Position numbers and translations under genes: made by a program
Notes under the pieces: generated by a model
What the model saw: the letters and a program-made list of their open reading frames with translations, nothing else
Told to the model about the DNA's origin: nothing
Databases searched by the model: none
Part shown: positions 35,793 to 43,843 of the stretch, piece after piece
Position numbering within the stretch: the first letter of the stretch is position 1
Layout of the letters: each line of letters opens with the position of its first letter
NCBI GenBank assembly: GCA_041530395.1
Contig: CP136945.1
Location: 1,054,001-1,118,000 of the forward strand
DNA length: 64,000 nt
DNA from: Thermosynechococcaceae cyanobacterium Okahandja
Lineage (GTDB): Bacteria > Cyanobacteriota > Cyanobacteriia > Thermosynechococcales > Thermosynechococcaceae
Direction of reading: 5' to 3'

Positions 35793-36515
35793 ATGACCTA
35801 CAAGCGACTCAGCCATACCGAACGCCAACGTGTTTTCCAGCAGTACCGTCAGGGGCTAACGGTAAAAGACTTAGCCAGCGAGTTTGGTGTGAGTGAAAAC
35901 ACCATTCGCCGTATTGTCAGGCAACTGGACGCAGAATCACCAAGCCTGCCGCTGCTGGACATGGCAGTAACCACAGCACCTTTAGCACCGCTGCCCGATA
36001 CGCCCGAAGAGGATGACCTAGACGAGGAGACCGTTGCCCTTGAGGAAGATGACCTCGATGCAGACGACTACGACGACGAGAGTGAAGACGACGACCTCGA
36101 TGAAGAGGAATTAACCTTTGAGGCACTACCGCCCGACCTGCCCGAAGTGGAAACAGTAGAGTCACTAGAAATTATGCCCTTAGCCGCTGCGGCGCTGCCG
36201 CGTCCCTGCTATGTGGTAGTGGATCGGCGTGCCGAACTGCTCACTCGCCCCCTAGAGGCGTTTAGTGGTCTAGGTCCCCTCTCCGGTGAAGAAGCCCAGC
36301 AAAGCACGTTGCCAATTTTTGATAGCCGTCCGGTGGCACTGCGCTACTCCCAGCAAAACCAGCGACTCTTCAAGGCCAGTGATGTACAGTGGCGCAAAAC
36401 TGTTGTTAAGGTGCCCGATGGTGAAATGCTCCGCAAAGTTACCAGTTATCTCCAGTCCAAGGGAATTACCCGTTTGCTATACCATGGGCGTGTGTATGCC
36501 CTAGATCTAGAATAA
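35793..36515 (+). CDS. HTH-domain protein with long acidic linker
   Basis: 240 residues. Residues 1-46 are a resolvase/homeodomain-like helix-turn-helix (HTERQRVFQQYRQGLTVKDL, then EFGVSENTIRRIVRQL). Residues ~65-115 are almost all Asp/Glu. The C-terminal ~95 residues form a separate domain (RPCYVVVDRRAELLTRPLEAF; KVPDGEMLRKVTSYLQSKG; RLLYHGRVYALDLE). It looks like a cyanobacteria-specific DNA-binding protein, possibly nucleoid- or transcription-associated; function not known. It stands alone, divergent from the previous gene. Confidence 0.65.
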   Translation: MTYKRLSHTERQRVFQQYRQGLTVKDLASEFGVSENTIRRIVRQLDAESPSLPLLDMAVTTAPLAPLPDTPEEDDLDEETVALEEDDLDADDYDDESEDDDLDEEELTFEALPPDLPEVETVESLEIMPLAAAALPRPCYVVVDRRAELLTRPLEAFSGLGPLSGEEAQQSTLPIFDSRPVALRYSQQNQRLFKASDVQWRKTVVKVPDGEMLRKVTSYLQSKGITRLLYHGRVYALDLE

Positions 36516-36583
36516 GCTAGGGGCAAGTAATCAGGCTTAGGGAGCCATCCTTGGCCGCAACGAGGAGATAGGTAAACACACGT

Positions 36584-37744
36584 ATGAAAGCAATGATCTT
36601 GGCCGCCGGAAAAGGCACGCGGGTTCGCCCGATTACCTACACCATTCCCAAGCCAATGATCCCCATTTTGCAAAAACCGGTGATGGAGTTTTTGGTGGAG
36701 CTACTGCGCAAGCATGGGTTTACCGAAATCATGGTGAACGTTAGCCACCTTGCCCACGAAATTGAAAACTACTTCCAAGATGGCCAGCGCTTTGGCGTGG
36801 AGATTGCCTATTCCTTTGAAGGCTACATTGAAGATGGCGAACTGGTCGGTAAAGCCCTTGGCTCCGCAGGGGGTATTAAACGCATTCAGGACTTTAACCC
36901 TTTTTTTGACGATACGTTTATTGTGCTGTGCGGGGATGCGCTCATTGACCTAGATTTAACCGCCGCCGTCAAATGGCACCGCCAAAAGGGGGCGATCGCC
37001 ACCGTCATTATGAAAAGTGTGCCACGGGATGATGTCTCCAGCTATGGGGTTGTGGTGACCGATGACAACCATCGCATTACCGCCTTCCAAGAGAAGCCCA
37101 GCGTTGCAGAAGCCCTCAGCACCAACATCAACACCGGTATTTACATCTTCGAGCCAGAGGTGCTCGAGTACATCCCCTCCAACCAAGAATTTGACATCGG
37201 CAGCCAACTATTTCCCAAACTGGTGGCCATGGGTGCCCCCTTTTACGGCCTCGCAATGGACTTTGAGTGGATTGATATTGGTAAGGTGCCCGATTACTGG
37301 CAAGCGGTTCGCAGTGTTCTGAGTGGCACCATTACCAACGTGTCTATTCCTGGGCACGAGCGGTTTCCGGGGATTTATACCGGCCTGAATGTGGCGGTGA
37401 ACTGGGACAAGGTAACCCTCCAAGGGCCGATTTACATTGGCGGTATGACCAAAATTGAGGACGGTGCCACCATTATTGGCCCGACCATGATTGGCCCCAA
37501 TTGCCACATCTGTAGCGGTGCCGTGGTGGATAACTGCGTGATTTTTGAGTACTCCCGCCTTGGCTCCGATGTCCGCCTTGTGGATAAACTCGTGTTTGGC
37601 CGCTACTGCGTTGATAAAACGGGAACAACGATTGACCTGAAAGCGGCAGCCCTCGATTGGCTCATTACCGACTCCCGGCAGACCGAGATTAGCCCTAGCC
37701 CCCTTAATCTCAGCGATGTTGTCTCGCAACAGGTTCCCAATTGA
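36584..37744 (+). CDS. NDP-sugar pyrophosphorylase (nucleotidyltransferase with LbH repeats)
   Basis: 386 residues. The N-terminal nucleotidyltransferase domain begins MKAMILAAGKGTRVRPITY with the signature for NTP binding and IPKPMIPILQKPVMEF. CGDALIDLDL holds the metal-binding Asp and IDIGKVPDYWQAV the sugar-loop region. The C-terminal third has left-handed beta-helix hexapeptides (IGGMTKIEDGATIIGPTMIGPNCHI). It resembles mannose-1-phosphate guanylyltransferase or glucose-1-phosphate nucleotidyltransferases of cyanobacteria; the exact sugar is unclear. The last codon overlaps the start of a sulfotransferase gene, which suggests a shared glycan pathway. Confidence 0.85.
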   Translation: MKAMILAAGKGTRVRPITYTIPKPMIPILQKPVMEFLVELLRKHGFTEIMVNVSHLAHEIENYFQDGQRFGVEIAYSFEGYIEDGELVGKALGSAGGIKRIQDFNPFFDDTFIVLCGDALIDLDLTAAVKWHRQKGAIATVIMKSVPRDDVSSYGVVVTDDNHRITAFQEKPSVAEALSTNINTGIYIFEPEVLEYIPSNQEFDIGSQLFPKLVAMGAPFYGLAMDFEWIDIGKVPDYWQAVRSVLSGTITNVSIPGHERFPGIYTGLNVAVNWDKVTLQGPIYIGGMTKIEDGATIIGPTMIGPNCHICSGAVVDNCVIFEYSRLGSDVRLVDKLVFGRYCVDKTGTTIDLKAAALDWLITDSRQTEISPSPLNLSDVVSQQVPN

Positions 37745-38430
37745 TTATTAACCACACCTACAAATTTATTTTTCTGAAAACCCGCAAAACCGCTGGCACG
37801 AGCCTTGAAATTGCCCTCTCGCAGTTTTGCACTGCCGCAGATGTGATTACGCCAATTCGCTGGCAGGACGAGCGCATTCGCCGCCAACTGGGGTACCCGG
37901 GTCCCCGCAATTTTCGCGCACCGTTGGCAGATTACCAATTTGCCGACTGGCTGCGGCTGCTCTACCGTGGGCCAAAACGTAAATTTAATACCCACTTCAG
38001 TGCCGCAGAGATTAAAGCCGTTGTTGATCCCAAAATCTGGAGCAACTACTATAAGTTTTGCTTTGAGCGCAATCCCTTTGATAAGGCCATTAGTCGCTAT
38101 TACTGGAATACACGGGAGCCGCGCCCTCCCATTGATGCGTATTTGCAAACTGTACCTGAGATTCTCTTATCCAATTGGGAGATTTACACCATTGCCGATG
38201 AAATTGTCGTGGACTTTGTGGGTCGCTACGAGCGCCTCAGCGATGACCTCGCCCTGATTCAGGCAACGCTGGGTCTGCCCGCACCCCTGAACCTGCCACG
38301 GGCGAAGGGGGGCTATCGTAAAAATCGGGATCACTACAGTCGCGTGTTGAATGCAGCGGCGCGACAACGCATTGAAACCGTCTGCGCTAAGGAAATTGCT
38401 CAGTTCGGCTACCAGTGGCAAGCCCTCTAA
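37741..38430 (+). CDS. Sulfotransferase family 2-like protein
   Basis: 229 residues starting at a TTG that overlaps the previous stop (TTGA). IFLKTRKTAGTSLEIALS is the 5'-phosphosulfate-binding loop of carbohydrate sulfotransferases (KxxKTaGTS), and CFERNPFDKAISRYYW fits the 3'-phosphate loop (RNPxDRxxS). PAPS would be the donor. The translational overlap with the sugar-nucleotide enzyme suggests sulfation of an exported or cell-surface polysaccharide. The acceptor is unknown. Confidence 0.8.
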   Translation: MIINHTYKFIFLKTRKTAGTSLEIALSQFCTAADVITPIRWQDERIRRQLGYPGPRNFRAPLADYQFADWLRLLYRGPKRKFNTHFSAAEIKAVVDPKIWSNYYKFCFERNPFDKAISRYYWNTREPRPPIDAYLQTVPEILLSNWEIYTIADEIVVDFVGRYERLSDDLALIQATLGLPAPLNLPRAKGGYRKNRDHYSRVLNAAARQRIETVCAKEIAQFGYQWQAL

Positions 38431-38705
38431 AGCGATCCCCTAAGTAAAAATACTCATTGTTAATATCAACAATTGTTACAAGAGAGGGTGGGGATCATAA
38501 GACTTGTGGAGAACTCCTACGAACCGCTGACATTCCCTAGCATCTTCAGGGGCGATCGCAGTAGGTTGAGAATCAGTACAGGGCGCGATCCTGACGGTTG
38601 TCGGAATATTTGACGGTTGTCAGCAGGTTCGGTATCACGCGACGGCTGCGATGGTAGGGCAGCCCCCGAACGTTGCTCCTGTACTAACGCAAAACCTATC
38701 CAAGA
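38431..38705 (+). promoter_or_regulatory. pntA upstream region with overlapping inverted repeats
   Basis: 275 nt without a gene. At 38457-38477 two inverted repeats overlap: TTGTT-N6-AACAA (38457-38472) and the perfect palindrome AACAATTGTT (38468-38477). This looks like an operator or promoter-proximal site. The second half holds the folded leader described separately. Confidence 0.45.
38575..38685 (+). ncRNA. Predicted multi-stem structured leader of the pntA operon (unassigned class)
   Basis: Four stems can form at once. P1: AGTACAGG (38575-38582) with CCTGTACT (38678-38685). P2: a hairpin at 38591-38623, closed by CTGAC/GTCAG and built from two copies of TGACGGTTGTC that pair through several G-U pairs. 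P3: GTTCGG (38627-38632) with CCGAAC (38666-38671). P4 inside P3: GGCTGC (38644-38649) with GCAGCC (38659-38664), 9-nt loop, with an 11-nt bulge on the 5' side. P1 closes the whole 20 nt before the pntA ATG. It does not match any riboswitch class that I know. Confidence 0.55.
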
Positions 38706-39866
38706 ATGCCTATGAAAGTTGGGGTCGTTAAAGAACGCGAAGTGGGAGAGCAGCGGGTTGCCCTCATTCCCGATGTGGTTGCCAAGCTCGTACAGCAGGG
38801 CTACAGCATTTGTGTGGAAGCGGGAGCGGGCGATATGGCTCACTTCAGCGATGATGACTATCGAGCGGCCGGTGCAGACATTTGTCCCTCCATCGAGGAG
38901 GTGTGGGGTGGCGTTGACGTGTTGCTGAAGGTGTCCCCCCTGCGGGATCGAGAAGTGGAGTGGATTCGCCCAGGCACAACCCTCATTAGTTTCCTCAACC
39001 CCCTAGGGAACCCATGGCAGATGCAGCACCTAGCGGAGCGCCATATCACGGCCTTTGCCCTTGAGTGTATTCCCCGCACCAGTCGTGCCCAGAGTATGGA
39101 TGCGTTGTCCTCCCAAGCGGCAGTGGCAGGCTACGCGGCAGTGCTGTTGGCCGCCTCGAATTTACCGCGCTTTTTTCCCATGCTCACCACCGCCGCAGGC
39201 ACGATTCCCCCGGCCAAAGTGTTTGTGATTGGGGCAGGGGTGGCCGGGTTGCAGGCGATCGCCACCGCCCGACGGCTAGGAGCGGTTGTCGAAGCCTTTG
39301 ATATTCGCCCCGCCGTCAAAGAAGAAGTGCAAAGCCTAGGCGCCAAATTTGTCGAGGTGCCCCTCGAAGAAGAGACCGTTGCCTCAGGGGGCTATGCCAA
39401 GGAAGTATCTGAGGCTGCCAAACACAAAACCCAAGAGGCCATTGCCGCCCACGTCCACACCGCCGATGTGGTCATTACCACAGCTCAGATTCCGGGTAAA
39501 CCCGCCCCCCTATTGGTGACCGAGCGGATGGTGGCCAGTATGAAACCCGGTGCTGTGATTGTGGATCTGGCGGCGGAGCAAGGAGGCAACTGTGCCTGTA
39601 CCGAGCCGGGCCGCTCCATCTGCCATCAGCGGGTAACCATCATTGGCCCGATTAATCTGCCCTCTTCGATGGCTGTTCACGCCAGCCAAATGTACGCCAA
39701 AAACATTGCCACCCTCTTGCGGTACCTCACACCGGATCGACACCTGCAGCTCAACTTTGGGGATGACATTATCGATGCAGCCTGTATTACCCACGAAGGC
39801 CATGTCCGCAACCCGCGGGTTCTGCAACTGCTTTACCCGGCTGATACCTTGGCGGTGAGCGTTTGA
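38706..39866 (+). CDS. pntA: NAD(P) transhydrogenase subunit alpha part 1 (PntAA)
   Basis: 386 residues; a second ATG two codons later is equally plausible. This is the soluble NAD(H)-binding domain I of proton-translocating transhydrogenase, which moves hydride from NADH to NADP+ at the cost of the proton gradient. Landmarks are MKVGVVKEREVGEQRVALIPD, the RQD-loop region, the Rossmann motif VIGAGVAGLQAIATARRLGA with the acidic end EAFDIRP, and DLAAEQGGNCACTEPG. The membrane parts are encoded separately just downstream (three-subunit form). A structured leader precedes it. Confidence 0.95.
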   Translation: MPMKVGVVKEREVGEQRVALIPDVVAKLVQQGYSICVEAGAGDMAHFSDDDYRAAGADICPSIEEVWGGVDVLLKVSPLRDREVEWIRPGTTLISFLNPLGNPWQMQHLAERHITAFALECIPRTSRAQSMDALSSQAAVAGYAAVLLAASNLPRFFPMLTTAAGTIPPAKVFVIGAGVAGLQAIATARRLGAVVEAFDIRPAVKEEVQSLGAKFVEVPLEEETVASGGYAKEVSEAAKHKTQEAIAAHVHTADVVITTAQIPGKPAPLLVTERMVASMKPGAVIVDLAAEQGGNCACTEPGRSICHQRVTIIGPINLPSSMAVHASQMYAKNIATLLRYLTPDRHLQLNFGDDIIDAACITHEGHVRNPRVLQLLYPADTLAVSV

Positions 39867-39915
39867 TAGGAGCCTTGTTGGTTATTTTGTTTGTCCTTGA
39901 GAGGTCTTTGGCTCT

Positions 39916-40194
39916 ATGACAGATCCGATTCTTGTTGGTCTGATAATTTTTGTGCTGGCCAGTTTTGTTGGCTTTGAGGTGATTAATAAGGTTCCCCCCA
40001 CCCTCCACACTCCCCTCATGTCCGGTTCAAATGCCATTTCGGGCATTGCGGTCATTGGGGCACTGCTGATGGCCGGTAGTGGTCACACGCCGCTAACGGT
40101 TGCCCTTGGTTTTGTGGCGACGGTTTTGGCCACCGTCAATGTGGTGGGGGGCTTTTTAGTCACCGACCGGATGTTGCAAATGTTTAAGCGGTGA
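39916..40194 (+). CDS. NAD(P) transhydrogenase subunit alpha part 2 (PntAB)
   Basis: 92 residues with three membrane helices: DPILVGLIIFVLASFVGFEVI, the segment with LMSGSNAISGIAVIGAL, and VALGFVATVLATVNVVGGF. This is the membrane domain II part that is fused to PntAA in E. coli but separate in many bacteria. It lies 49 nt after part 1 and its stop overlaps the possible GTG start of pntB, so the three genes form one operon. Confidence 0.95.
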   Translation: MTDPILVGLIIFVLASFVGFEVINKVPPTLHTPLMSGSNAISGIAVIGALLMAGSGHTPLTVALGFVATVLATVNVVGGFLVTDRMLQMFKR

Positions 40195-40205
40195 GGCACA
40201 GCAGC

Positions 40206-41609
40206 ATGGATTGGATAACACGGATTGAAGAGTTAAGTTATTTGGCGGCAGCCGCCCTGTTTATTGTTGGCCTGAAGCAGTTAGGCTCCCCGGCAACGGC
40301 ACGGCAAGGGAATCGTCTTGCGGCCTTGGGGATGTTCCTAGCCATTGTGGTCACCCTGTTAGACCGCCAAATTATTAGTTTTACGGGCATTTTGGCCGCC
40401 ATTGGTTTGGGTAGCCTAATTGGTGCCGTGGCGGCCTACAAAGTAGAGATGACCGCCATGCCCCAGATGGTGGGGCTGCTCAACGGTTTGGGCGGTGCCG
40501 CCTCCGCCTTGGTGGGTATTGGTGAATTTTGCCGTATTGTTGCCGTTGGCGATCCGCTCCCCTTAAGTACTCTTGTCACGATTATTTTGGGCGTGCTGAT
40601 TGGTGGGGTAACGTTGACCGGTAGCTTAGTAGCCTTTGGCAAGTTGCAGGGACTCATTTCGGGTACCCCCGTGATCTTTCCGATGCAGCAGGGGATTAAT
40701 CTTGGCCTACTGGTTGCGTTTTTGGCCACCAGTATTCTAATTTGGCTAGATCCGGCCCAGACGGGCGCGTTTTGGGGCTTGGTGGCCCTGTCGAGCCTTT
40801 TGGGGATTCTCTTTGTCCTGCCCATTGGTGGGGCCGATATGCCCGTGGTCATTTCGCTGTTGAACTCCCTCTCGGGTCTTGCGGCAAGCGCTGCCGGCTT
40901 TATCGTGGGCAACAGTATGCTGATTATTGCCGGTGCCCTTGTGGGTGCCTCGGGCTTAATCCTGACCCAGATCATGTGCAAGGCGATGAACCGGTCCTTG
41001 GCCAATGTGCTCTTTAGTGGCTTTGGTGGCGGTAGCTCGCAGGCGGCGGGCGGTGGCCTGAGCGCTGCAACGGCAAAATCGGTGCGGACCATTGACCCCG
41101 AAGAAAGTGCCATGATGCTGGGCTATGCCAAATCGGTGGTGATTGTGCCGGGCTATGGCATGGCGGTGGCGCAGGCGCAGCACAGTGTTAAGGAATTGGC
41201 GGATCAACTGGAACGGCTTGGGGTAGAGGTGAAGTACGCCATTCATCCGGTGGCGGGTCGGATGCCAGGCCACATGAATGTGCTGCTGGCGGAGGCCAAT
41301 GTTCCCTACCCGCAACTTAAGGATATGGAGGACATTAACCCCGAATTTGAACATGTGGATGTGGCTCTAGTGATTGGTGCTAATGATGTGGTGAATCCGG
41401 CTGCCCGTACGAACCCCGGCAGTCCGGTGTACGGTATGCCGATTCTGGATGTGGATCGCGCCCACCACACCATCGTCATTAAGCGCAGTCTCAGTCCCGG
41501 TTTTGCTGGCATTGATAACGAGTTGTTCTACAAAGACAAAACGTTGATGATGTTTGGCAGTGCCAAGGAGGTGCTCAATAACCTAATTGCCGAAGTCAAG
41601 CACCTCTAG
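40206..41609 (+). CDS. pntB: NAD(P) transhydrogenase subunit beta
   Basis: 467 residues from the ATG at 40206 (MDWITRIEELSYLAAAALFIVG). The first ~270 residues are nine membrane helices. The last ~180 form the NADP(H)-binding domain III: VVIVPGYGMAVAQAQHSVKEL, AIHPVAGRMPGHMNVLLAEA, IGANDVVNPAAR and VIKRSLSPGFAGIDNELFY. It completes the proton channel of the transhydrogenase. The 3' end overlaps the convergent HAD gene by 4 nt. Confidence 0.96.
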   Translation: MDWITRIEELSYLAAAALFIVGLKQLGSPATARQGNRLAALGMFLAIVVTLLDRQIISFTGILAAIGLGSLIGAVAAYKVEMTAMPQMVGLLNGLGGAASALVGIGEFCRIVAVGDPLPLSTLVTIILGVLIGGVTLTGSLVAFGKLQGLISGTPVIFPMQQGINLGLLVAFLATSILIWLDPAQTGAFWGLVALSSLLGILFVLPIGGADMPVVISLLNSLSGLAASAAGFIVGNSMLIIAGALVGASGLILTQIMCKAMNRSLANVLFSGFGGGSSQAAGGGLSAATAKSVRTIDPEESAMMLGYAKSVVIVPGYGMAVAQAQHSVKELADQLERLGVEVKYAIHPVAGRMPGHMNVLLAEANVPYPQLKDMEDINPEFEHVDVALVIGANDVVNPAARTNPGSPVYGMPILDVDRAHHTIVIKRSLSPGFAGIDNELFYKDKTLMMFGSAKEVLNNLIAEVKHL

Positions 41610-42307
41610 CAGCCCACCCGCTCAAAGACGGCACAAATGCCCTCAAGATCAAACTGCTCAAGGCGATCGAGCACCCAGTGACAGCGGCGTTGCAGCATAT
41701 GAAAGGGGTAGGTATGGGCAACGCCAACCACTTTGATGCCGGCGGCTTTTGCCGCGTCGATGCCCGCAAAGGTATCTTCAATGGCTAGGCAATGGCTGGC
41801 TTCGAGGGCTATCTCAGGAAACCGGGTCTGGAGGTGAGCAACGGCTTGCTGATAGGGTTCAGGACTGGGTTTGCCATGGGATACCGCTTCAGCGCTGATA
41901 ATGCCGTCAACTGTTATCCCCCCCCGCTCTAGGGCAAGGCTAACTTCCGAGTGCAGGGCACCGGTGACAATGGCAATTTTTAAGCCTGCCGCCTGTAATT
42001 GTTGCAGGAGCGGCAGCGCACCGGCAAAAAAGGGCAATGGGTCGCTCTTGCACAGCCACGCTTCGTAGGCCGTTGCTTTTTGGCGGATCAGCTTATCTAA
42101 ATATTCGGCAGACACGGCGCGACCGCGACGGCTGAGCAGGTTATCCAAGCAGGTGCGATCGCTGCGGCCAAGGCAGAACTGATCGTACTCGCCCCGCTGC
42201 GGACGGAGGTTTTCCTGCAGGAGGATCTCATCAATTAGGGCGGCATGAATAGGCTCGTCGTCCAAGATCACGCCGTTAAAGTCAAAAAGAACTGCCTTGA
42301 GGGGCAT
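41606..42307 (-). CDS. HAD-family hydrolase (beta-phosphoglucomutase-like)
   Basis: 233 residues. The HAD motifs are present: I, FDFNGVILDDEPIH (DxN instead of the usual DxD); II, VTGALHSEV (Thr); III, the Lys in GKPSPEPYQQA; IV, AIEDTFAGIDAAKAAG. The cap lies between residues ~18 and 85. Because the second Asp of motif I is Asn, a phosphatase role with altered chemistry or a non-mutase role is possible. The gene begins 3 nt after trpC. Substrate unknown. Confidence 0.8.
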   Translation of the reverse strand: MPLKAVLFDFNGVILDDEPIHAALIDEILLQENLRPQRGEYDQFCLGRSDRTCLDNLLSRRGRAVSAEYLDKLIRQKATAYEAWLCKSDPLPFFAGALPLLQQLQAAGLKIAIVTGALHSEVSLALERGGITVDGIISAEAVSHGKPSPEPYQQAVAHLQTRFPEIALEASHCLAIEDTFAGIDAAKAAGIKVVGVAHTYPFHMLQRRCHWVLDRLEQFDLEGICAVFERVGC

Positions 42308-42310
42308 ATC

Positions 42311-43231
42311 TTAGGCACGTTCAGGGAATAACTGCTGGATGCGCTGTTGCAGTTGCTCTGCCTCGCTCAGGTGAGCCGTCTCTGGGGTATCGCGCATTAA
42401 GGACTCCCCCACCAAGACCGCTTGGGCACCGGCGGCAGCCACCCGCTCCACGTCGGCACGCCCATGGATGCCCGACTCGCTCACCACCACAATGCCGCGA
42501 TCGCTCAGTTCGCGGCCATAGGTACCTAGGAGGGTTTCGGTTGTGGCCAGATCAACACTAAAATCCTCAAGGTTGCGGTTATTGATGCCCACCAACTCCA
42601 CCCCCTCAAGGGTCAGGACCCGCTCCATTTCGCTGGCGGTGTGGACTTCCACCAGTGCTGTCATTCCTAGGCCGTGGGCAATGCGCAGAAAGTAGCGCAA
42701 GTCGCGATCCGAAAGGATAGCCGCAATCAGCAGTACCGCATCTGCCCCCCGCAACCGCGCCAGAAACATCTGGTAAGGGTAGATGATAAAGTCCTTGCAC
42801 AGCAGCGGCACATCCACGGTCTGGCGAATGGCTTCGAGGTAGGCAAAACTGCCTTGAAAGAACTCGCTATCGGTGAGTACGGATAGGCAGGTAGCCCCCG
42901 CGGCCACGTAGGCTTGGGCGATCGCTACCGGCTGAAAGTTAGCGCGGATGACGCCCTTGCTGGGGGAGGCTTTTTTAACTTCGGCAATGAGGGCCGGCTG
43001 GGTCAGGGGCGATCGCAGCGCCCCAATAAACGATCGTGCCGGGGGTGCCTCAAGGACTTGGCGCTGAAGATCCGGTAAAGGCAGTAGCTCGCGCAGTTGC
43101 TCAACCTCCTGTTCCTTGTGCCAAACAATCTTTTCGAGAATATGGCGGGGGGCATCATCCGCCAAGGGCACCTGGTAATGGAGGTTATGAACCGTCACAG
43201 CAGGATTGGGGGGACGGCGGCGAATTTGCAT
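42311..43231 (-). CDS. trpC: Indole-3-glycerol phosphate synthase
   Basis: 306 residues with the cyanobacterial N-terminal extension (~40 residues) before [16 protein letters not shown]. The TIM-barrel signatures are [18 protein letters not shown] with the catalytic Lys, [61 protein letters not shown] and [11 protein letters not shown]. It closes the indole ring in tryptophan synthesis. It sits in the minus-strand series folD-crtE-DUF212-trpC-HAD. Confidence 0.96.
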   Translation of the reverse strand: MQIRRRPPNPAVTVHNLHYQVPLADDAPRHILEKIVWHKEQEVEQLRELLPLPDLQRQVLEAPPARSFIGALRSPLTQPALIAEVKKASPSKGVIRANFQPVAIAQAYVAAGATCLSVLTDSEFFQGSFAYLEAIRQTVDVPLLCKDFIIYPYQMFLARLRGADAVLLIAAILSDRDLRYFLRIAHGLGMTALVEVHTASEMERVLTLEGVELVGINNRNLEDFSVDLATTETLLGTYGRELSDRGIVVVSESGIHGRADVERVAAAGAQAVLVGESLMRDTPETAHLSEAEQLQQRIQQLFPERA

Positions 43232-43326
43232 AGGGTGTCTCGTTACATTTCCAGCGTCAGGGATTGACCATAGGATAGAACAGAATGCGCTACTTCGGGA
43301 TCAAGGACACCACCCACACGGTGGGT

Positions 43327-43773
43327 TTAGGTGGCCAGCCACGCGATCGCCACCCCAAGGGCAGAGCCGACAATCACTTGGGTGGGGGTATGACCCAATA
43401 GCTCTTTGAGCCGCGCTTCAGCCAATTCGTGACCCTCTTGGAAAAATTCTTCGACAATTTGGTTGAGGATGCGCGCTTGTTTGCCCGCCGCTTGTCGCAC
43501 CCCCGCCGCATCGTACATCACAATCAAGGCAAAGACGAGGGCAATGGCAAATTCAACGCTATTCCAGCCCCGCTGCAAGCCAACACTGGTGGCTAATGCC
43601 GTGACCAAGGCAGAGTGGGAACTGGGCATACCACCGGTTTCCACCAGTACCCGAAAGTTAAGCTTGCGATGCTTGGCAAGATCCAACAGGAGCTTCAGCG
43701 TTTGGGCAATCGCACTGGCGGCTAACGCCACCCAAAGAACGTGGTTAGAAAACAACTCGCGGAGTGTATCCAT
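43327..43773 (-). CDS. Divergent PAP2 family (DUF212) membrane protein
   Basis: 148 residues from the ATG at 43773 (MDTLRELFSNHVLWVALAAS). GGMPSSHSALVTALATSVG and YDAAGVRQAAGKQARILN are the conserved DUF212 motifs, distantly like the acid phosphatase/VanZ superfamily. Four hydrophobic helices. In plants and cyanobacteria such proteins are membrane-bound with uncertain enzymatic function. It lies 71 nt downstream of crtE. Confidence 0.85.
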   Translation of the reverse strand: MDTLRELFSNHVLWVALAASAIAQTLKLLLDLAKHRKLNFRVLVETGGMPSSHSALVTALATSVGLQRGWNSVEFAIALVFALIVMYDAAGVRQAAGKQARILNQIVEEFFQEGHELAEARLKELLGHTPTQVIVGSALGVAIAWLAT

Positions 43774-43843
43774 GATCATTGCAGCCAAACGTCTGCGCCC
43801 ATCCTACCCTGTTCTGTCTCGATGAACTAGGTGCCGGGCGTTG

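Noticed and set aside
38575-38685. Assigning the pntA leader to a known riboswitch (cobalamin, TPP, fluoride, glutamine)
   Set aside because: The hallmark bases of those classes are absent; only the general multi-stem form is similar.
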